This document shows, piece after piece, positions 22,928 through 30,579 of a stretch of 36,090 nucleotides of DNA. Source of the stretch: Saprospiraceae bacterium (GTDB lineage Bacteria; Bacteroidota; Bacteroidia; Chitinophagales; Saprospiraceae); contig JADLDL010000012.1 of NCBI GenBank assembly GCA_020846655.1, positions 1-36,090 of the forward strand, in the 5' to 3' direction. The position numbers and the translations under genes are program-made. The notes under the pieces are model-generated. The model ran no database searches, had not been told where the DNA came from, and worked only from the letters and a program-made list of their open reading frames with translations. Every line of letters begins with the position of its first letter. The first letter of the stretch is position 1.

Positions 22928-23755
22928 TCATACCGCATCATGCAGCGAAAGCATCGGCACGTTGATCCGGTGGGCAAAGCGCCGGGTAATGCTGTCAAAA
23001 AACAAGCGGTGCAGCAGGCTGTGCTCATGTGCGATGGCCACCAGCAAACCGGCATCCCGGGCTTCCACGAAATTGGAAACCGCCTGAGCAATATCCCGGT
23101 CGTGGAGGTAGTGAAAATCGTGTGGAATGTCGCCCAGTTTTTGGCTGATGCTGTGTTCGCGCAATTTGTCGGGCTGCTCGCCGGGTTTGTCCATGATGTG
23201 CACCACGTGCAGAATAGTTTTGGTCAGGGTCAGCATATCGCGGAGCACCGCCATAGAGTTGGCATCCAGATGCACCCGGTAGTCGGTGGCAAACACCGCA
23301 TTCTCGCTCAGCCGGGCAGTTGCCCCTTTTGGAATCACAACCAGGGGGCGATGAGTTTTGGACAAGACCCCTGCGGCAACACTGCCTAGCAAGGCGCCGC
23401 GCAGGCCGGTGGCGCCGGTAGTGCCCATCACGATCAGATCGGCATGCAGCTCATCGGCCAGTTCGCAAATGACGGGCACGGGGAAGCCAATCCGGCACTC
23501 TATTTTGATCGTCACCATTTTGCCCGGAGGCTGCCGGCGAAAGCGCTGTACCCAACTGCGCAAGCCTTTCAGGCGCTCAGTGATATATTCATCCGACCAA
23601 AATGCATTGTAAATGTTATTGTCAACGCCTTCGTTCGGGAATGCGACGTGCAACACTGTCACTTCAGCCCCCTTGGCCTGGGCTATTTCCAAGGCATACG
23701 TCAGGGCAGTAGCAGCACACTTGGAAAAATCGATAGGTACGAGGATGGTTTTCAT
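22928..23755 (-). CDS. Tandem universal stress protein (UspA family)
   Basis: A 275-residue cytosolic protein with two Usp domains. The first (about 1-145) begins MKTILVPIDFSKCAATALTYA and has the ATP-binding signature GTTGATGLRGALLGSVA followed by LVVIP. The second (about 150-275) begins FATDYRVHLDANSMAVL and has lost the clear Gly-rich nucleotide motif (AIAHEHSLLHRLFFDSITRRF), so only the first half is likely to bind ATP. Tandem Usp proteins are abundant in Bacteroidota and respond to oxygen limitation, starvation or other stress; the exact signal is unknown. It lies between the conserved 136-residue protein gene and the CBS gene on one strand, forming a likely stress gene group. Confidence 0.93.
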   Translation of the reverse strand: MKTILVPIDFSKCAATALTYALEIAQAKGAEVTVLHVAFPNEGVDNNIYNAFWSDEYITERLKGLRSWVQRFRRQPPGKMVTIKIECRIGFPVPVICELADELHADLIVMGTTGATGLRGALLGSVAAGVLSKTHRPLVVIPKGATARLSENAVFATDYRVHLDANSMAVLRDMLTLTKTILHVVHIMDKPGEQPDKLREHSISQKLGDIPHDFHYLHDRDIAQAVSNFVEARDAGLLVAIAHEHSLLHRLFFDSITRRFAHRINVPMLSLHDAV

Positions 23756-23812
23756 GATGCGGTTTCAGTAGTACCGGTTTAAAAATTGGTTGATGTGCAA
23801 TTGGACATTGGT

Positions 23813-24223
23813 TCAATCCTGTTCGCGGTAATCGATCGGGTCTACAAATTCAAAATGTACGTTGTCGCTGGCTTTGCCCTTGGCCTCCTGCTGTTCGAGG
23901 GTGAGGCTGTCGGTGACGCTGGTTTCCAGCCAGGTATTGCCCGATTTTCGGAACACCTGCACGTGCAAGCCAAATTCTTCCTCAAACAAGCGTTCAACTT
24001 GCCAGGTGGGCATGTCGCCTTCGAGGTATAAAAATCCGGAGGTCGGTTGTTTTTCGAGTAAACCCAGCAACAGGTTGCGGTCCTGGATTAAAAACTTGGC
24101 AGCACTGCCCTTAAAGGCCTTGTGCGGCTTGGTAAAAAACACCAGTTTCAGGTGCGGAAACACGGCTTGGACGGATTCCTGCACCGCTGCAATGGTCATG
24201 TCAGGAGCGATATTGATTTTCAT
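23813..24223 (-). CDS. Conserved Bacteroidota protein of unknown function (136 aa)
   Basis: A 136-residue soluble protein with no signal peptide or membrane segment. It starts MKINIAPDMTIAAVQESVQA, then VFPHLKLVFFTKPHK; the second half has MPTWQVERLFEEEFGLHVQVFRKSGNTWLETSVTDSLTLEQQEAKG. I recall this FGLxVQVFRKSGxxWLxT arrangement as a recurring unnamed family in Bacteroidota, but no activity is known to me. The start at 24223 was chosen because it begins the conserved part. It lies 57 bases upstream of the tandem Usp gene on the same strand, which suggests a role linked to stress or respiration (inference). Confidence 0.8.
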   Translation of the reverse strand: MKINIAPDMTIAAVQESVQAVFPHLKLVFFTKPHKAFKGSAAKFLIQDRNLLLGLLEKQPTSGFLYLEGDMPTWQVERLFEEEFGLHVQVFRKSGNTWLETSVTDSLTLEQQEAKGKASDNVHFEFVDPIDYREQD

Positions 24224-24397
24224 GTTCAGGTAGCATTTTGAATTGATAACCAATAAATTAGAACACAAAATTGCCCCTGCGCCAAAGCCCGTGGAATGAC
24301 AGGCATCAGGTAGCGCTATGATTTGGGCCAAGCGCCGGGCGGCTTTTCTATTGCGACCGGGCGGGCAAAACGCTGAACCGGATGTCCCGGGCTTTGT

Positions 24398-24405
24398 TAT
24401 TTTTG
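24398..24405 (+). promoter_or_regulatory. -7 box of the M48 peptidase gene
   Basis: TATTTTTG fits TAnnTTTG and lies 18 bases before the ATG at 24424. No TTG is seen 19-21 nt upstream. Confidence 0.4.
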
Positions 24406-24423
24406 CCTTGAAATCGCACGACC

Positions 24424-25488
24424 ATGACCAAGCAATTTACAGGCAGCCTGCACCGGCAACCGGAAAAAACACAACGCCCCGTCAATGTCCGCCTGGAACC
24501 GGGCGCCATTGTGATTCTCGGCGAATACGACACGCAGCGCTGGCTGGCCAGCGACCTGAGTTCCTCGCGTTTGGTGTCGGACGGCTCAGTCATCCTGCAA
24601 AACGGCCCTCAGTTCCTCGACGTACGAGACCCCGCTTTTGCCGAAGCCCTGGAGCAGGCGCTGGGTACCAAACGCTTGTTCCGGCGTTCTTTTTTTGACA
24701 AAATAGGCCTCGCCGGCTGCCTGCTTTCTATCCTGCTGGTGGTGTTGCCGCTGGTTGCCGGCTATATTTGGCTGCTGCCTTTCCTCGCCGACAAAGCGGC
24801 CAAAAAGGTGTCGCCGGAGATGGAAAAGGAAATTGGTGAAAACTGGTACAAAAGCCTCACGGCAGATTACACCATCGATACGGCTCGTACCCGCCTCGTG
24901 CAGCAATTTTATGCTGCCCTCGATTTCGAAGGCGAATTTCCGATCCAAATAACCGTCGTGCAGGAGCCCGTGGTCAATGCTTTTGCTGTGCCTGGCGGGC
25001 ATATCGTGGTATTTGACAGCATCATCCGGCTCATGGATGCTCCGGAGCAACTGGCCGGGCTGCTGGCCCACGAAGCCAGCCACGTACAACTCCACCACTC
25101 TACCCGCGCCATCTTCAGGGACTTGGCCAATAGCCTGTTTTTCAGCCTGTTGGTGGGCGATTACGGGGGTATGTCCGGTGTCATTGCCCAGCATGGCGGC
25201 CAATTGGCCGGCCTCTCTTACTCCCGCAACCTGGAGCAAGAGGCCGATGAACACGGCCTGGCGCTCATGGGTCAAAGCCATATTCCCCTGCGGGGCATGC
25301 CGGATTTGTTCAAAAAAATGAATGCCTCGGTGGGCGAAGATTCGGGGCCACCTACATTTCTCAGCACACACCCTGCCATGAAAGAGCGCATTGAAGCCGC
25401 CGAAAAATGGATTGCGGCACATCCCCACAGCGCCGACAGTGTTCCGGCTGATTTAGGTGCGCTTTGGTCTGCCTTGCGGGCTTTGTAA
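24424..25488 (+). CDS. M48 family zinc metallopeptidase, membrane-bound
   Basis: A 354-residue peptidase. An N-terminal soluble region of about 90 residues (VNVRLEPGAIVILGE...) precedes one membrane segment (about 94-121). The M48 domain follows, with zinc ligands His216 and His220 and catalytic Glu217 in HEASH, and the third ligand Glu273 in EQEADEHG. The preceding PVVNAFAVPGGHIVVFDSII is typical of BepA/Oma1-like M48 peptidases, which degrade misfolded or stalled envelope proteins. The N-terminal extension before the membrane segment resembles a small beta-domain seen in Bacteroidota members; its job is unknown. It is divergent from the stress gene group and convergent with the YceI cluster, whose terminator overlaps its 3' end. 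Confidence 0.92.
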   Translation: MTKQFTGSLHRQPEKTQRPVNVRLEPGAIVILGEYDTQRWLASDLSSSRLVSDGSVILQNGPQFLDVRDPAFAEALEQALGTKRLFRRSFFDKIGLAGCLLSILLVVLPLVAGYIWLLPFLADKAAKKVSPEMEKEIGENWYKSLTADYTIDTARTRLVQQFYAALDFEGEFPIQITVVQEPVVNAFAVPGGHIVVFDSIIRLMDAPEQLAGLLAHEASHVQLHHSTRAIFRDLANSLFFSLLVGDYGGMSGVIAQHGGQLAGLSYSRNLEQEADEHGLALMGQSHIPLRGMPDLFKKMNASVGEDSGPPTFLSTHPAMKERIEAAEKWIAAHPHSADSVPADLGALWSALRAL

Positions 25489-25525
25489 AACAGAAGCGGA
25501 GCCGGACGCCAGGGTCCAACTCCGC
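25487..25525 (-). terminator. Terminator of the cytochrome-barrel-YceI cluster
   Basis: GCGGAGCCGGAC (25496-25507) and GTCCAACTCCGC (25514-25525) form a 12-bp stem that is complete only in minus-strand RNA, where two pairs are G-U. It is followed there by TTCTGTTTT. A second hairpin (ATTCAGG/CCTGAAT, about 25582-25605) lies between it and the YceI stop. Confidence 0.65.
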
Positions 25526-25615
25526 TCGAAGTGTGTTTCGTTCACCGGCTTGCCACGGCAAGACAGGTGCGGTATCGGGATAGGATTCAGGGCCCGGAGG
25601 CCTGAATTTACCGGA

Positions 25616-26182
25616 TTATGATTTCATGGGTTCGAGTTTGCACTCGATCGAAATTTTGGCTTCTTTCGCCAGTTTGTCGGCGACCACCGACGGAATATCA
25701 ATACCGTATTCGGCCAGGTTTACTTTAAAATTGGCTGTACCAGAAACTTTGCCGCCTTTTACCTGAAACGTAGCGGGGATCTGGACCTTTTTGGTAACGC
25801 CATGGAGCAAAAAGTCGCCGGCCAGCGATACAGAGTAGGTGCCATCCTGGGAAAAATTCACCTTTCCGGTATCTTCAATTTTGCCTTTGAAGGTCGCCTT
25901 CGGAAACTTGGAACTTTCCATATAGTTTTCGTTGAAATGCTCTTGCATCAGGGCTTTTTCGAAGATGAAGTTGTTCATCAACACCACCGATTCTACGCGG
26001 CCGGTGGCAACGTCCAACACCATAGTGCCGCTTTTGTTGGTGGCATCCACCTTTTCGGGCGACCCTTTGGACGTGGCGTCGAAGTAAACTTTGGCATCAC
26101 GGGTAAACAGCCGTTGTGCCGAAACTACCATTGGCAGCGCAAAAGCGGTTAGAAGGAGGAGGGATCTTAAAGCGCGATTCAT
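25616..26182 (-). CDS. YceI family protein
   Basis: A 188-residue secreted protein with a lipocalin-like YceI barrel that in characterised members binds isoprenoid chains such as polyprenyl quinones. Signal peptide MNRALRSLLLLTAFALPMVVSA is cut before Gln23. The family features are present: VYFDATSKGSPEKVDATNKS, MQEHFNENYMESSKFPKATF (the usual HxxxxxFxxxKxPxxxF), GDFLLHGVTKKVQIP and the C-terminal FKVNLAEYGIDIP. It is the last gene of a five-gene minus-strand run with haem-motif lipoproteins and a DUF5777 barrel; quinone binding would fit a redox role, but this is inference. An A-rich stretch just before the start acts as the only visible translation signal. Confidence 0.93.
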   Translation of the reverse strand: MNRALRSLLLLTAFALPMVVSAQRLFTRDAKVYFDATSKGSPEKVDATNKSGTMVLDVATGRVESVVLMNNFIFEKALMQEHFNENYMESSKFPKATFKGKIEDTGKVNFSQDGTYSVSLAGDFLLHGVTKKVQIPATFQVKGGKVSGTANFKVNLAEYGIDIPSVVADKLAKEAKISIECKLEPMKS

Positions 26183-26275
26183 AAAAAAAAGGTTTATAGT
26201 TTGTGTGTGGTATTCAAACGCAATTTAGCAGGGTTCAGATGGATGAGCCAACAGCATTTGCCAATTATTAGCATT

Positions 26276-27019
26276 TTATTGCGGCATGCCGGCATCCACC
26301 CAGGCTTTAATTTTATTGGTAAAACAAGTTGACAAGGCCGTTCCGCCTTGTGGCATGGCCGAATAACCGGCCTGGTGGGCAATCGAGCCGTATAATTTGC
26401 CACTTTGTCCACTGGCTTTTACTTCGGCGTAGTTGGTCAGTTTTAAACCGCCCTGTGGATTGGCGCCGCCGTGGCAGCCGACGCATTGGTTGGCCATCAG
26501 GCCGCTTACAAAATTGGTGTAGGTCACACCAGTGGTATTGCAACTGCCATAACTTTCGTTGCAGGCGTTGTTGAGTGCGCCCTGCTCGATCCACTTTTTG
26601 ATGAGGTTTTTTTGTTCTGTCGTGAGCGGCGCATCAGGCGCCGGCGGCATCCTGTCTTTTGGATCCGTATCGTTGAGCACTTTGTACAATTCGCTGCTGT
26701 TTGGCTTAAAAGCCTTCACTTCCCCAGTCGAAATAATTCGCAAATAGTCTACCAACACAACGCCTTCTTCGTGGGACTGCACATCGTGGCAGCCAGATTT
26801 GGCGCATTGCGAGATGATTAGCGGCAGGATTTGGTTTTGGAAATAGACGGTATCGGGGCTACAAGGAACGCCGGTAAGGTCGCTGGTGTCCACAGGCGGT
26901 GGGGGTACAGTATCGGTAGGATCCGGGTTGTATGGCAGAATGATTTCGTGCCGGCATGATGGCAACAAAACACTCAACACGGTGATGATCAGAAAGATGG
27001 AAAAAACTAGAATTCGCAT
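26276..27019 (-). CDS. Cytochrome c-like lipoprotein with two haem motifs
   Basis: A 247-residue lipoprotein: MRILVFSIFLIITVLSVLLPSC, lipobox LPSC with Cys22, then a Pro-rich linker (about 31-50). Two haem-binding regions follow: CAKSGCH (72-78), a CX4CH variant, and CVGCH (179-183), a standard CX2CH. MPP (124-126) and MP (222-223) supply the likely distal Met ligands, as in planctomycete-type cytochrome c domains. KKWIEQGAL and KAWVDAGMPQ close each domain. It should carry two c-type haems at an envelope membrane and move electrons. The start at 27019 gives the lipoprotein signal; the upstream 25 codons do not. It sits between the DUF5777 barrel and YceI in the cluster. Electron donor and acceptor are unknown. 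Confidence 0.88.
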   Translation of the reverse strand: MRILVFSIFLIITVLSVLLPSCRHEIILPYNPDPTDTVPPPPVDTSDLTGVPCSPDTVYFQNQILPLIISQCAKSGCHDVQSHEEGVVLVDYLRIISTGEVKAFKPNSSELYKVLNDTDPKDRMPPAPDAPLTTEQKNLIKKWIEQGALNNACNESYGSCNTTGVTYTNFVSGLMANQCVGCHGGANPQGGLKLTNYAEVKASGQSGKLYGSIAHQAGYSAMPQGGTALSTCFTNKIKAWVDAGMPQ

Positions 27020-27143
27020 TTTAATGTCGGATTTTACACGATGAGAGACTGGATGATTTGGATTAAAACGAAGATTAGAGTGGGCTTTCAGCACAGATAT
27101 TGTCCGGCCAACCCTATAGGAACAGTACGTTGAAGTGTTCGAT

Positions 27144-28025
27144 TCAAAGGGTAAACACCCGGGAAATATTGAAACCCAGGCGAATACCGGCGTCCGACCA
27201 TTTGGAATTGGTGCGGGTCAGAAACTGGTTTTCGACCAGGCCCAGCGAGTTGGTCACAAAAAACTGGAACACGTGCCCGCCGGTTTCCACATCCACCCCC
27301 ACCCCAAGGCTGTCGTAGTACTTGGTACGGGTGTACTTCGTGGCGCGCCAGCCGTATTCCAGGGTTAGCGCCATCCGTTTGGTAAACTTAATGCGGGTGG
27401 CTGCCGTCAGCACATACATATCGTTCAGGTCGGAAATCCGTTCGGCCAGGTTGTAGTGGAGCATTGTCGGCGCGATTTGGAGCGAAAAGCGGGGCGAGAA
27501 TTTTCGGGCAATGATAATCTGGTGGACAAAAGAAAGCCGGTTGGTAAAAAGTTCATACTTGTCGAAGCCATTGACATCCTTATCCGGGTCTTTTTGCATC
27601 GTGGCAAAAGCACTGGTAAACAGGGTAAGGCTGATGGGCATACCGCCCGGTTCGTGCTGCCGCAACAAGCGATATTTCAGAAACCCGTCCAACATTTTTT
27701 CGTAGGAGGTACGGCCAAAACCCACACAAAACCGCCCGTCATAACTGTAGTCAAACCCAATCCGGATGCTGGCGCCGCCATCGAGGCCAAAAAAGTCGTA
27801 AATCCCGCTGTTGATGGGCCCGAACCGGTGTGAAATCCGGAAGTCCAGGGTCCGTTTACCAGGTACCTCCAGGGTATGAAAATTGATCAGCCGGGTGCCT
27901 TTGAAAGTAGCCACGGTAAGATTGTTGCTGGGCTCATTCACCAGGCCGGCCAACAGGTCATCTTCCTGTGCATCCAGGGCTATATGTCCAAAACACAAAA
28001 GTATTGTACAGAATAAGTATCTCAT
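27144..28025 (-). CDS. DUF5777 family outer-membrane beta-barrel protein
   Basis: A 293-residue outer-membrane barrel. Signal peptide MRYLFCTILLCFGHIALDA is cut before Gln20. The family segment VNEPSNNLTVATFKGTRLIN follows, then TLEVPGKRTLDFRISHRFGP and a fully stranded remainder ending in GFNISRVFTL. I recognise this as the DUF5777 family, which has no known function. It lies between haem-motif lipoprotein genes (50 bases after the upstream one, 124 before the next), so it may form a channel or a docking barrel for them; this is inference from neighbourhood. The ATG at 28025 was chosen because it starts the signal peptide. Confidence 0.88.
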   Translation of the reverse strand: MRYLFCTILLCFGHIALDAQEDDLLAGLVNEPSNNLTVATFKGTRLINFHTLEVPGKRTLDFRISHRFGPINSGIYDFFGLDGGASIRIGFDYSYDGRFCVGFGRTSYEKMLDGFLKYRLLRQHEPGGMPISLTLFTSAFATMQKDPDKDVNGFDKYELFTNRLSFVHQIIIARKFSPRFSLQIAPTMLHYNLAERISDLNDMYVLTAATRIKFTKRMALTLEYGWRATKYTRTKYYDSLGVGVDVETGGHVFQFFVTNSLGLVENQFLTRTNSKWSDAGIRLGFNISRVFTL

Positions 28026-28075
28026 GGGAGCAGAGCGATTCGACAAGTAAAAAGTCAGGCAGACTGGGGCTGGAT

Positions 28076-28477
28076 TCAGTTTTCGGGAGCACCCGCATCG
28101 ATCCATTTCCGGATTTTAGCCTGGTAACAATCATTGATTTTGGCAGAACTTCCCTGGGGCATAAACGAAGCGTTGCCATCCCAGGTAATCGCGCTCCACA
28201 ACACACCGTTCTGGGCGATGGTGCTAACGCCGGCATAGGTAGCCAAATTGATGCCGCTGGAGGAGCCGGCGTTGTGGCAGGAGTTGTTGGCGCCACAGGA
28301 GCCGTTCATAATGGGCGCCACATCCAGGCTGTAACGGATGGTCACAGTAGTGTCGCACACGCCATCGTTGATCAGCAATTCCGGATGCAATTCCTGGTTG
28401 TTGTCGTAGTAACAACCGGCTAAACCAAGGCTAAGAAGGCCGGTAAGCAGGCCGATAATTCGAAAAAATATGTTCAT
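28076..28477 (-). CDS. Lipoprotein with atypical CX5CH haem-like motif
   Basis: A 133-residue lipoprotein: MNIFFRIIGLLTGLLSLGLAGC with lipobox LAGC and Cys22. The domain resembles the cytochrome c-like domains of its neighbours (SLDVAPIMNGSCGANNSCHNAG, FMPQGSSAKINDC, IRKWIDAGAP), but the haem motif is C61-x5-C67-H68 instead of CX2CH or CX4CH. Met106 is the likely distal ligand. Whether haem is attached with this spacing is uncertain; the fold is recognisable through the C-terminal KIRKWIDAGAP, shared with the 26276-27019 gene. It is 31 bases downstream of the next haem-motif lipoprotein and 50 bases upstream of the DUF5777 gene, in one transcription direction. Confidence 0.78.
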   Translation of the reverse strand: MNIFFRIIGLLTGLLSLGLAGCYYDNNQELHPELLINDGVCDTTVTIRYSLDVAPIMNGSCGANNSCHNAGSSSGINLATYAGVSTIAQNGVLWSAITWDGNASFMPQGSSAKINDCYQAKIRKWIDAGAPEN

Positions 28478-28508
28478 AATTAGGTAACAATCAATCGAAA
28501 AGTAAATG

Positions 28509-28886
28509 TTAGTTGTTGTGCGCACCTTGCAGTATCCACACGTAAATGGCGCCGATTTGCTGGTCGGTCAGCGGCTGATTCGGAGCAGGTGGCATGGCCT
28601 CCTCGCCGCTGTACAGGCGAATCACCTCGTACAACTTGCTGTCGTGGGGTTTGCCGGGTGTCACCTCGCCATACGACATCACATCGTCAAAACTCAACAA
28701 GGCAGGCTCCTCTCCAGTGCCGTCATGGCAACCAGACAAGGCGCAATTGGCACTAACAATGGGCGAAATATCTTTCTGGAATGAAAGTGTGGGAATATCA
28801 GCCGTGGGGTCTACCTGTTGCACAGAACAGGAAGAAAGGGCTACAATTACCACCAGTAGTGGCAATAGAATAACATGTCGCATCAT
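28509..28886 (-). CDS. Cytochrome c-like lipoprotein, single CX4CH motif
   Basis: A 125-residue lipoprotein and the first gene of the cluster. The signal is MMRHVILLPLLVVIVALSSC with Cys20 in the lipobox; a second ATG immediately follows the first and either could be used. The one domain has FQKDISPIVSANCALSGCHDG, with C48-x4-C53-H54, and MPP at 98-100 for the distal ligand; it ends IYVWILQGAHNN. The SPIVSANC...GCH pattern is common in Bacteroidota single-haem lipoproteins. It should be a membrane-anchored electron carrier. No full promoter box was seen in the 116 bases before it (after the rhomboid stop). Confidence 0.84.
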   Translation of the reverse strand: MMRHVILLPLLVVIVALSSCSVQQVDPTADIPTLSFQKDISPIVSANCALSGCHDGTGEEPALLSFDDVMSYGEVTPGKPHDSKLYEVIRLYSGEEAMPPAPNQPLTDQQIGAIYVWILQGAHNN

Positions 28887-29002
28887 AACCAGGTAAGCAA
28901 TAATGAAAATTCGTACAAAAAACGCCCCATCCCGGCTAAATCTTGTACTGGTCTGACTGAACGGGCAAAAAGCCTGTCTGAACAAGGCTAATCAAGCGCC
29001 TG

Positions 29003-29683
29003 CTACAAATGGTCTTCCTCTTCCCGCAAGATGTGCCGCTCGGTTACAAAACGATCGCGGAAATACCAGCCGGCTACCAGGCCAAACACAAAACCACCGA
29101 TATGCGCCCACCAGGCAATGCCGCCGGCATCGGCGCCGGAGCCCAGCACCGCTGTCAGTTGCTGCGCAAACCAAAAACCCAAAAACACCCAGGCGGGGAT
29201 ATAAAACACACTAAAGAAGAGCAAGAACAACATCCGCACCCTCGATTTGGGAAACATGAGAATATACGCCCCCATCACCCCGGCAATGGCGCCACTGGCG
29301 CCCACGCAAGGCACCCCGCTGCCCGGATCAACCAACACTTGTGCCAAGCCCGCCACCAAACCACCCGCCAGGTAAAACAACACAAAACGAACATGCCCCA
29401 CCACCGCCTCGATGTTGTCGGCAAAAATCCAGAGGTACAACATGTTGCCAAGCAAATGCAGCAAACTGCCGTGCAAAAACATACTGCTGAACAAGGTGCT
29501 CAGGTCTGTGCCTTGCGAAATTTCGGCCGGAATGGCGCCATACGTTTGCACAAAACTGGCTTGTGTTCCGTCCGGCAAGGAACTCTGAAACACAAACACT
29601 ACCACGTTTGCGGCCAGAAACAAGTAACTGAATACCGGCGGATGTCCGCGTTGGATATTATCGTCGCCAACAGGAAAGAGCAT
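29003..29683 (-). CDS. Rhomboid family intramembrane serine protease
   Basis: A 226-residue, six-helix membrane protein that cuts transmembrane substrates inside the bilayer. The conserved HGSLLHLLGNMLYLWIFAD (71-89) has the oxyanion-hole Asn80; the nucleophile is Ser130 in GASG (128-131), and the general base His194 is in AHIGGF (193-198). All active-site residues are present, so it should be active. Hydrophobic segments lie near 20-34, 66-88, 99-118, 129-145, 150-180 and 190-208. The ATG at 29683 is preferred to one 13 codons upstream, since the former begins right before the amphipathic N-terminus typical of Bacteroidota members. It follows rnpA by 45 bases and may be read from the same transcript. 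Substrate unknown. Confidence 0.92.
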   Translation of the reverse strand: MLFPVGDDNIQRGHPPVFSYLFLAANVVVFVFQSSLPDGTQASFVQTYGAIPAEISQGTDLSTLFSSMFLHGSLLHLLGNMLYLWIFADNIEAVVGHVRFVLFYLAGGLVAGLAQVLVDPGSGVPCVGASGAIAGVMGAYILMFPKSRVRMLFLLFFSVFYIPAWVFLGFWFAQQLTAVLGSGADAGGIAWWAHIGGFVFGLVAGWYFRDRFVTERHILREEEDHL

Positions 29684-29728
29684 GGGACTTGCAGCATTGA
29701 ACAGGTGGAGAATAAACCGCAAAAAGAC

Positions 29729-30115
29729 TTACCCGAACTTGGTAATCATCTTTTTTACCCCGGTTTCGATCGTTGCGAAAGGTAATTCTTCTTTGCCGAT
29801 ATACACCAGCATGAGCGCTACCTGTTGGTCAGAACGGGCCAATTTTTCATAAAACAAGTGCTTGTGCAAGCGATACGCCTCCCGAATGCGGCGTTTGAGC
29901 AGGTTGCGCGCAACGGCTGTTTTGAAGGCCCGGCGCGGCACCGACACGGCAAGTTGGGCAGGTTCGGTGGAAAAACCCGCATGAAACCGGTCAGCCTCGT
30001 CGGCCGCCAACCACAACACCTTCAAGGGATAGGCCACATAGGAATGCCCATCCCGGAACAACCGGCTGATGAGTTTGCGACTTTTGAGCCGCTCCGTTCG
30101 GGAAAAGGTAGGCAT
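29729..30115 (-). CDS. rnpA: Ribonuclease P protein component
   Basis: A 128-residue protein that pairs with the RNase P RNA to mature tRNA 5' ends. It begins MPTFSRTERLKSRKLISRLFRDG, has the central cleft strand AVSVPRRAFKTAVARNLLKRRIREAYR carrying the RNR-type basic helix, and ends VYIGKEELPFATIETGVKKM, as in the family. The ATG at 30115 is chosen since it lies just before the family start. It follows rpmH on the same strand, the standard bacterial order, but an intrinsic terminator (30121-30168) ends 6 bases before its ATG, so its expression may depend on read-through. The RNase P RNA itself is not in this window. Confidence 0.95.
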   Translation of the reverse strand: MPTFSRTERLKSRKLISRLFRDGHSYVAYPLKVLWLAADEADRFHAGFSTEPAQLAVSVPRRAFKTAVARNLLKRRIREAYRLHKHLFYEKLARSDQQVALMLVYIGKEELPFATIETGVKKMITKFG

Positions 30116-30120
30116 GAGTA

Positions 30121-30168
30121 TAAAAACAAGCAAAGTCGTCAGGCTGCAAGCGCAAACTGACGACTTTG
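30121..30168 (-). terminator. Intrinsic terminator between rpmH and rnpA
   Basis: CAAAGTCGTCAG (30131-30142) and CTGACGACTTTG (30157-30168) form a perfect 12-bp stem with a 14-nt loop. On the minus strand it is followed by CTTGTTTTT, ending 6 bases before the rnpA start. No full promoter was found between it and rnpA. Confidence 0.78.
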
Positions 30169-30224
30169 GTACTTTTAAATATCAGACCACACGAATGCGG
30201 TTGCTGAACCAGCACGCAAACGAG

Positions 30225-30380
30225 TTACTTCAGGCGTTTTTCGTCGGAAACCGTGAGTTTCTTGCGGCCTTGCTTCCGGCGGCGAGAGAGCACTTTACGG
30301 CCATTTTTGGTAGCCATGCGGCTACGGAAACCGTGTTTATTCTTGCGTACGCGGCGGGACGGTTGATAGGTACGTTTCAT
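30225..30380 (-). CDS. rpmH: 50S ribosomal protein L34
   Basis: A 51-residue basic protein of the large ribosomal subunit. The translation begins [20 protein letters not shown], continues [20 protein letters not shown] and ends [12 protein letters not shown], a near-textbook L34. It was found by reading the minus strand directly. A consensus promoter (30425-30454) lies 45 bases upstream and an intrinsic terminator lies 57 bases after the stop, before rnpA. Confidence 0.98.
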   Translation of the reverse strand: MKRTYQPSRRVRKNKHGFRSRMATKNGRKVLSRRRKQGRKKLTVSDEKRLK

Positions 30381-30424
30381 CGCTTATTCTGAAAAAGAAA
30401 AATGAGTACTTAAAAATTGGAGCG

Positions 30425-30454
30425 CAAAGGTAGATTTCTTTTTTCAAAAACAAA
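30425..30454 (-). promoter_or_regulatory. Promoter of rpmH
   Basis: On the minus strand TTTG (30454-30451) is followed after 18 nt by TACCTTTG (30432-30425). It lies 45 bases before the rpmH start. Confidence 0.65.
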
Positions 30455-30519
30455 GGATGTGTTGAAAAAAGTATGAATGCCTTTTCGCCCGCTCAACGGT
30501 AGCGGCGCGCGCAAAGAAG

Positions 30520-30541
30520 GCCCGGAAAGAAGAGCCGGGTG
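30520..30541 (-). terminator. Weak hairpin upstream of the kinase 3' end
   Basis: About six base pairs (GCCCGG with CCGGGT on plus), followed on the minus strand by CCTTCTTTG. It lies 39 bases after the kinase stop and could end the two-component transcript, but the stem is short and the U-tract interrupted. Confidence 0.3.
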
Positions 30542-30579
30542 ATTCTACATAATGAACCGCCCGCTCTTTGTACAGACAT

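Noticed and set aside
24586-25428. 280-residue minus-strand ORF opposite the M48 gene
   Set aside because: It is a shadow frame; the plus strand has the HEASH zinc motif and third ligand.
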